Shown here: positions 5,649 to 7,701 of the stretch, piece by piece
Numbering within the stretch: position 1 is the stretch's first letter
Layout of the letters: every line of letters begins with the position of its first letter
From: Candidatus Mesolinea sp.
Lineage (GTDB): Bacteria; Chloroflexota; Anaerolineae; Anaerolineales; Anaerolineaceae
Length of the DNA stretch: 7,701 bases
NCBI GenBank assembly: GCA_003445715.1
Contig: DMCS01000060.1
Coordinates: 15,150 to 22,850, forward strand
Reading direction: 5' to 3'
Program-made: the position numbers and the translations under genes
Notes under the pieces: model-generated
Seen by the model: only the letters and a program-made list of their open reading frames with translations
Database searches by the model: none
Told to the model about the DNA's origin: nothing

Positions 5649-6770
5649 ATGTCACGTGCGTTTGGTGTGGATATCAGCCGATACCAGTCGAGCCAGGATG
5701 GATCCAAAAAACAAAACTTTGATGCCTTGAAGGCTCATACTGAGGAAGTGGTTTTCATCGCTGCTCGCGCAGGCATTTCATGGAATTATGAAGATCCAAT
5801 GTTCGATTATTACTGGAGCGAGATGGCACGCATCAAAGTATGCCGCATTGCTTACTATGTGATTTACTTTGGGGAAAGTGCTCTGGCTCAGATGGATTTT
5901 CTATTTAAAGTTCTTGATAAACAGGTTAATTGGGAACATGACCGCTTAGCGTTTGACCTGGAGGTAGCCAGCATTAATCCACGCGCGCGGATCACTGCCA
6001 CAACCCAAAAATGCCTTGATATTTGCCGCTCCCGTACGGGTAGATACCCCATTTGCTATTCTAGAGCCTCCTGGGTTAATGCTTATCTCTCTATTAATCA
6101 ACTACCCAAATTAGATTGGTGGTTAGCTACCTATCGTAAAACCTTACCATACCCACTTTTTACCCCCGAACATCCTGGACCACCTACCTTGCCCTATGGG
6201 GTGGATACCTACCTTATTCATCAAACCGGAGATAAAACCAAAGGCATTGGTTCAGTCAGCCGATATATGGACTATGACCGCTGGAATGGCACTAAAACCG
6301 ATGTATTGCGATATTTTAATAATCCCGATTATGGAAACCCTCCCGAGGATAACCCAGCTAAAGTCCTATTTCGGGCACGTTGTGTGGTCACCGCGCTATA
6401 TACGCGTGAAGGTCCCGGTATCAACTATAAAGCAGTAGGATCCCTGAGCTTTGGACAAGAAGTCGATGTGTATGAAGTGAAAAACGAATGGTTCCGCATC
6501 AATCCGACAGCGTCTATTTGGTGCTCAGGGAAGTCCCAATATATGCGTCGGCTTGACCCCAATCAAACCCCCGAACCTCTTTTCAAAGCGAAGGTGATTG
6601 TCAGTGCTTTATACAAGCGCAAAGGACCGGGAAAGAATTATGATATCTTGGGTTATTTGGTTAAGGGAGAAGTGGTAAACGTATATGAAATAAAAGACGG
6701 TTGGTATCGTATCGATCCAACGGACCAAGTTTGGTGTTGTGGAACGCCTCAATACATGACAAGGCAATGA
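5649..6770 (+). CDS. GH25 muramidase (lysozyme) with two SH3 domains
   Basis: A 373-residue protein that should cleave the beta-1,4 bond between N-acetylmuramic acid and N-acetylglucosamine in peptidoglycan. The GH25 barrel covers about 4-225: GVDISRYQ (6-13) with Asp8, the catalytic DxE as FDLE (Asp103, Glu105), DWWLATY (156-162) and a final MDYDRWNG (207-214). Two bacterial SH3 domains follow at about 238-302 and 311-371. They are clear duplicates sharing ALY.R.GPG.NY and the pattern W-[FY]-R-I, and probably bind the cell wall. There is no signal peptide or membrane helix, as in phage endolysins that need a holin. AGGAGG lies 8 nt before the ATG. The gene has a terminator after it and stands alone. 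It is either a phage lysin, suggesting a phage-plasmid, or a cargo wall hydrolase exported by another route. Confidence 0.88.
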   Translation: MSRAFGVDISRYQSSQDGSKKQNFDALKAHTEEVVFIAARAGISWNYEDPMFDYYWSEMARIKVCRIAYYVIYFGESALAQMDFLFKVLDKQVNWEHDRLAFDLEVASINPRARITATTQKCLDICRSRTGRYPICYSRASWVNAYLSINQLPKLDWWLATYRKTLPYPLFTPEHPGPPTLPYGVDTYLIHQTGDKTKGIGSVSRYMDYDRWNGTKTDVLRYFNNPDYGNPPEDNPAKVLFRARCVVTALYTREGPGINYKAVGSLSFGQEVDVYEVKNEWFRINPTASIWCSGKSQYMRRLDPNQTPEPLFKAKVIVSALYKRKGPGKNYDILGYLVKGEVVNVYEIKDGWYRIDPTDQVWCCGTPQYMTRQ

Positions 6771-6788
6771 AATTCCCTTAAGAATCGA

Positions 6789-6814
6789 AAAGACGGCCAA
6801 AAAAGGCCGTCTTT
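6789..6814. terminator. Hairpin terminator between convergent genes
   Basis: AAAGACGGCC (6789-6798) and GGCCGTCTTT (6805-6814) form a perfect 10-bp stem with a six-A loop. It lies between the stops of the muramidase gene (6770) and the minus-strand membrane gene (6833). The T-run is short (three), but the symmetrical stem could stop transcripts from both sides. Confidence 0.7.
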
Positions 6815-6832
6815 CACGATTAATAAAACAGA

Positions 6833-7003
6833 TTAGAGTCCGCTTAGTATATTGCCTAAAGCAAGCAAAACAAAAGCAGCGAAAACGAGCCAGAATGCGA
6901 ATGGGGTTACTGCAGCAATTATATCCAGATAACCCAGCAATCCAATTACGGCTACTACAACAGCGATGATAAAGGTTAGGAATTTAGGAGCACTTAGGTT
7001 CAT
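6833..7003 (-). CDS. Small two-helix membrane protein A (56 residues)
   Basis: A 56-residue hydrophobic protein beginning MNLSAPKFLTF. Two transmembrane helices are predicted by eye at about 8-27 and 34-53, joined by a short loop with Asp27 and Pro34. The ATG at 7003 is chosen because AAGGAGG lies 5 nt upstream; a longer frame to 7144 would run through the promoter. It is a paralogue of protein B (7424-7612), sharing the pattern S.P..-TFI, GLLG.L, FWL.FA.FVLL.LGN. It has its own consensus promoter and shares the terminator at 6789-6814. Function is unknown. Size and topology would also fit a holin-like protein serving the nearby signal-less muramidase, but the opposite orientation and separate promoter argue against a simple lysis cassette. 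Confidence 0.8.
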   Translation of the reverse strand: MNLSAPKFLTFIIAVVVAVIGLLGYLDIIAAVTPFAFWLVFAAFVLLALGNILSGL

Positions 7004-7008
7004 GGTAT

Positions 7009-7015
7009 CCTCCTT
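7009..7015 (-). promoter_or_regulatory. Ribosome binding site of small membrane protein A
   Basis: Minus-strand AAGGAGG, a perfect anti-16S match, lies 5 nt before the ATG at 7003 and sets the start of the 56-residue form. Confidence 0.8.
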
Positions 7016-7049
7016 AGGACAGAAAAAAGGTTTGGACTTACTTATAAAA

Positions 7050-7078
7050 AATATATTATATTTTTTATTGGTTGTCAA
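7050..7078 (-). promoter_or_regulatory. Consensus promoter of small membrane protein A
   Basis: Minus-strand TTGACA (7073-7078), a 17-bp AT-rich spacer and TATATT (7050-7055). The predicted start near 7043 gives a leader of about 40 nt. This is the strongest promoter match in the window. Confidence 0.75.
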
Positions 7079-7116
7079 GTAAAAGTTTTGAGGATGTCTG
7101 AAAAACGCAAATAAAG

Positions 7117-7145
7117 TTGACCCTAAAAGAGAAATGTGATTCAAT
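7117..7145 (+). promoter_or_regulatory. Weak plus-strand promoter candidate
   Basis: TTGACC (7117-7122), a 17-bp spacer and TTCAAT (7140-7145). It would start a transcript near 7152 that ends at the hairpin 7311-7335. The -10 matches consensus at only four of six positions. Confidence 0.25.
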
Positions 7146-7176
7146 TTAGCATAATTCAGCCAGTGAGATAGATGAG

Positions 7177-7317
7177 ATGGAGACTTACGCTTTGTCGAAA
7201 ATAGAACGTAATATTTTTGGTGGGATTATTCTTAAGATTTGCTCAAACCAGCAGATCAAATATGGAGCTGCGGAACACCATAATATATACAGAATGTTTA
7301 AGGAAAAAATAAGCTGA
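7177..7317 (+). CDS. Possible 46-residue ORF, unrecognised
   Basis: This open frame runs from ATG 7177 to TGA 7315-7317 and begins METYALSKIERNIF. It ends with basic residues (FKEKIS), has no membrane segment and matches no family I know. A weak promoter candidate lies upstream, and its stop lies inside a terminator stem, as is common for real small genes. There is no good ribosome site (only GAGAT-like sequence), and a frame of this length can occur by chance, so the transcript could instead be a small non-coding RNA. Confidence 0.25.
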   Translation: METYALSKIERNIFGGIILKICSNQQIKYGAAEHHNIYRMFKEKIS

Positions 7318-7335
7318 CTGGACAAGTCAGCTTTT
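7311..7335. terminator. Bidirectional hairpin terminator
   Basis: AAGCTGACT (7311-7319) and AGTCAGCTT (7325-7333) form a perfect 9-bp stem with a 5-nt loop. On the plus strand it ends in TTTT; on the minus strand it is followed by a run of six T. It probably ends transcripts from small membrane protein B on the minus strand and any small plus-strand transcript. Confidence 0.75.
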
Positions 7336-7423
7336 ACATATATTGCTTACAGCTGCTCACTTATAAAAGTAGAAACAGCCGTTTCAAATTTTTATTCAAA
7401 TTGGAGGACCGACACAAATTGGT

Positions 7424-7612
7424 TTATTCAGTCGGTTTATTGCTAGACAAACCAATAGTAATGCCCAAATTACCCAAGAAAAGAAGAACAAAACCTGCAA
7501 ATAGAAGCCAAAATCCGGGTAAATCGAGAACGTTCAGCTGTCCTAATAAGCCGGCAATTGCCAATGCAGCGGATACGATAAATGTAATTATTGTGGGTGT
7601 GCTAATTTTCAT
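7424..7612 (-). CDS. Small two-helix membrane protein B (62 residues)
   Basis: A 62-residue hydrophobic protein beginning MKISTPTIITF, with transmembrane helices at about 6-24 and 32-53 and a short polar tail (SSNKPTE). It is a paralogue of protein A (6833-7003). Similarity runs along the whole length, and B has a C-terminal extension. The ATG at 7612 is preferred over upstream in-frame ATGs because GGAG lies 5 nt before it. An extended -10 promoter lies upstream, and a hairpin terminator lies about 90 bp past the stop. It is not in an operon with protein A, since about 420 bp, a terminator and a separate promoter intervene. Function is unknown. Confidence 0.8.
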   Translation of the reverse strand: MKISTPTIITFIVSAALAIAGLLGQLNVLDLPGFWLLFAGFVLLFLGNLGITIGLSSNKPTE

Positions 7613-7617
7613 GTGAG

Positions 7618-7624
7618 CTCCTTT
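7618..7624 (-). promoter_or_regulatory. Ribosome binding site of small membrane protein B
   Basis: Minus-strand AAAGGAG lies 5 nt before the ATG at 7612. This selects the 62-residue start over the longer 74-residue reading. Confidence 0.75.
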
Positions 7625-7653
7625 CATTTGTATATTATTTGCTTTCATCTAAT

Positions 7654-7662
7654 ATTATATCA
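7654..7662 (-). promoter_or_regulatory. Extended -10 promoter of small membrane protein B
   Basis: Minus-strand TGATATAAT is a perfect extended -10 (TGnTATAAT). No good -35 box is seen 17 bp upstream, which fits the extended -10 class. The predicted start near 7647 gives a leader of about 35 nt. Confidence 0.6.
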
Positions 7663-7701
7663 TAAACCGATCACATTGTTGGGTAAAGTCTTATATAGTG
7701 G

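Noticed and set aside
7004..7144. Longer N-terminus for small membrane protein A
   Set aside because: The extension runs through a consensus promoter and ribosome site and is not matched in the paralogue.
5484..7195. TTACGCTTTGT occurring at 5484 and 7185 as a possible mobile-element end
   Set aside because: An exact 11-mer repeat is expected several times by chance in 7.7 kb, and the flanks do not extend the match convincingly.
7408..7436. Inverted repeat ACCGAC...GTCGGT over the end of membrane protein B
   Set aside because: The 6-bp arms are 17 bp apart with no T-run. The hairpin at 7311-7335 is a much better terminator.
7401..7616. Plus-strand ORF over small membrane protein B
   Set aside because: Although GGAGG occurs at 7403-7407, the frame is the antisense of a well-supported membrane-protein gene and gives a low-complexity basic peptide.
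7613..7648. Longer N-terminus for small membrane protein B
   Set aside because: The internal ATG at 7612 has the proper ribosome site and aligns with the start of protein A.

Overview
This 7.7-kb window (roughly 40% GC by eye) reads as the maintenance core of a plasmid, phage-plasmid or integrated plasmid-like element, followed by a cargo or lysis-type gene and two small membrane-protein genes. The host is uncertain. Strong AGGAGG-type ribosome sites, sigma-A-like promoters, a GH25 muramidase with bacterial SH3 domains and the style of the small two-helix proteins would fit a Chloroflexota (Anaerolineae-like) or other Gram-positive-type bacterium. That is an inference, not a proof. No rRNA, tRNA, transposase or CRISPR array is visible.

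Left half (6-2989, minus strand): a two-gene operon encodes an ExeA/GspA-type AAA ATPase, then a 717-residue protein read here as a replication initiator. The initiator has a DnaA domain-I-like N-terminus, two related winged-helix-like segments and an AT-hook. Its coding sequence carries five direct repeats spaced exactly 33 bp apart (550-697) beside a 55-bp stretch that is about 80% A+T (491-545). This is the layout of an iteron origin embedded in the initiator gene, as in phage lambda O or RepA_N plasmids. A sixth copy lies outside coding sequence at 5378-5395.

Centre (3000-5310): a 194-bp divergent promoter region separates the rep operon from a plus-strand partition operon, parA - 37-codon ORF - parB, ending in a clear terminator. 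The 16-bp palindrome TGTGCCCATGGGCACA occurs three times, once in the 5' part of rep and twice between parA and parB. It is the best candidate for the ParB centromere (parS) or an operator. All three copies sit in the same reading frame of an overlapping ORF, spelling VPMGT.

Right part (5311-7701): a 338-bp intergenic stretch leads to a GH25 muramidase gene without a signal peptide. A hairpin terminator follows. Two paralogous minus-strand genes for 56- and 62-residue, two-helix membrane proteins each have their own promoter and a perfect ribosome site. Between them lies a possible small plus-strand transcription unit (7117-7335).

Together the left and central genes make a self-contained module: the initiator opens the embedded origin with help from the ATPase, while ParA/ParB segregate the replicon through the palindromes. 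Most of these roles are inferred from architecture and need testing.
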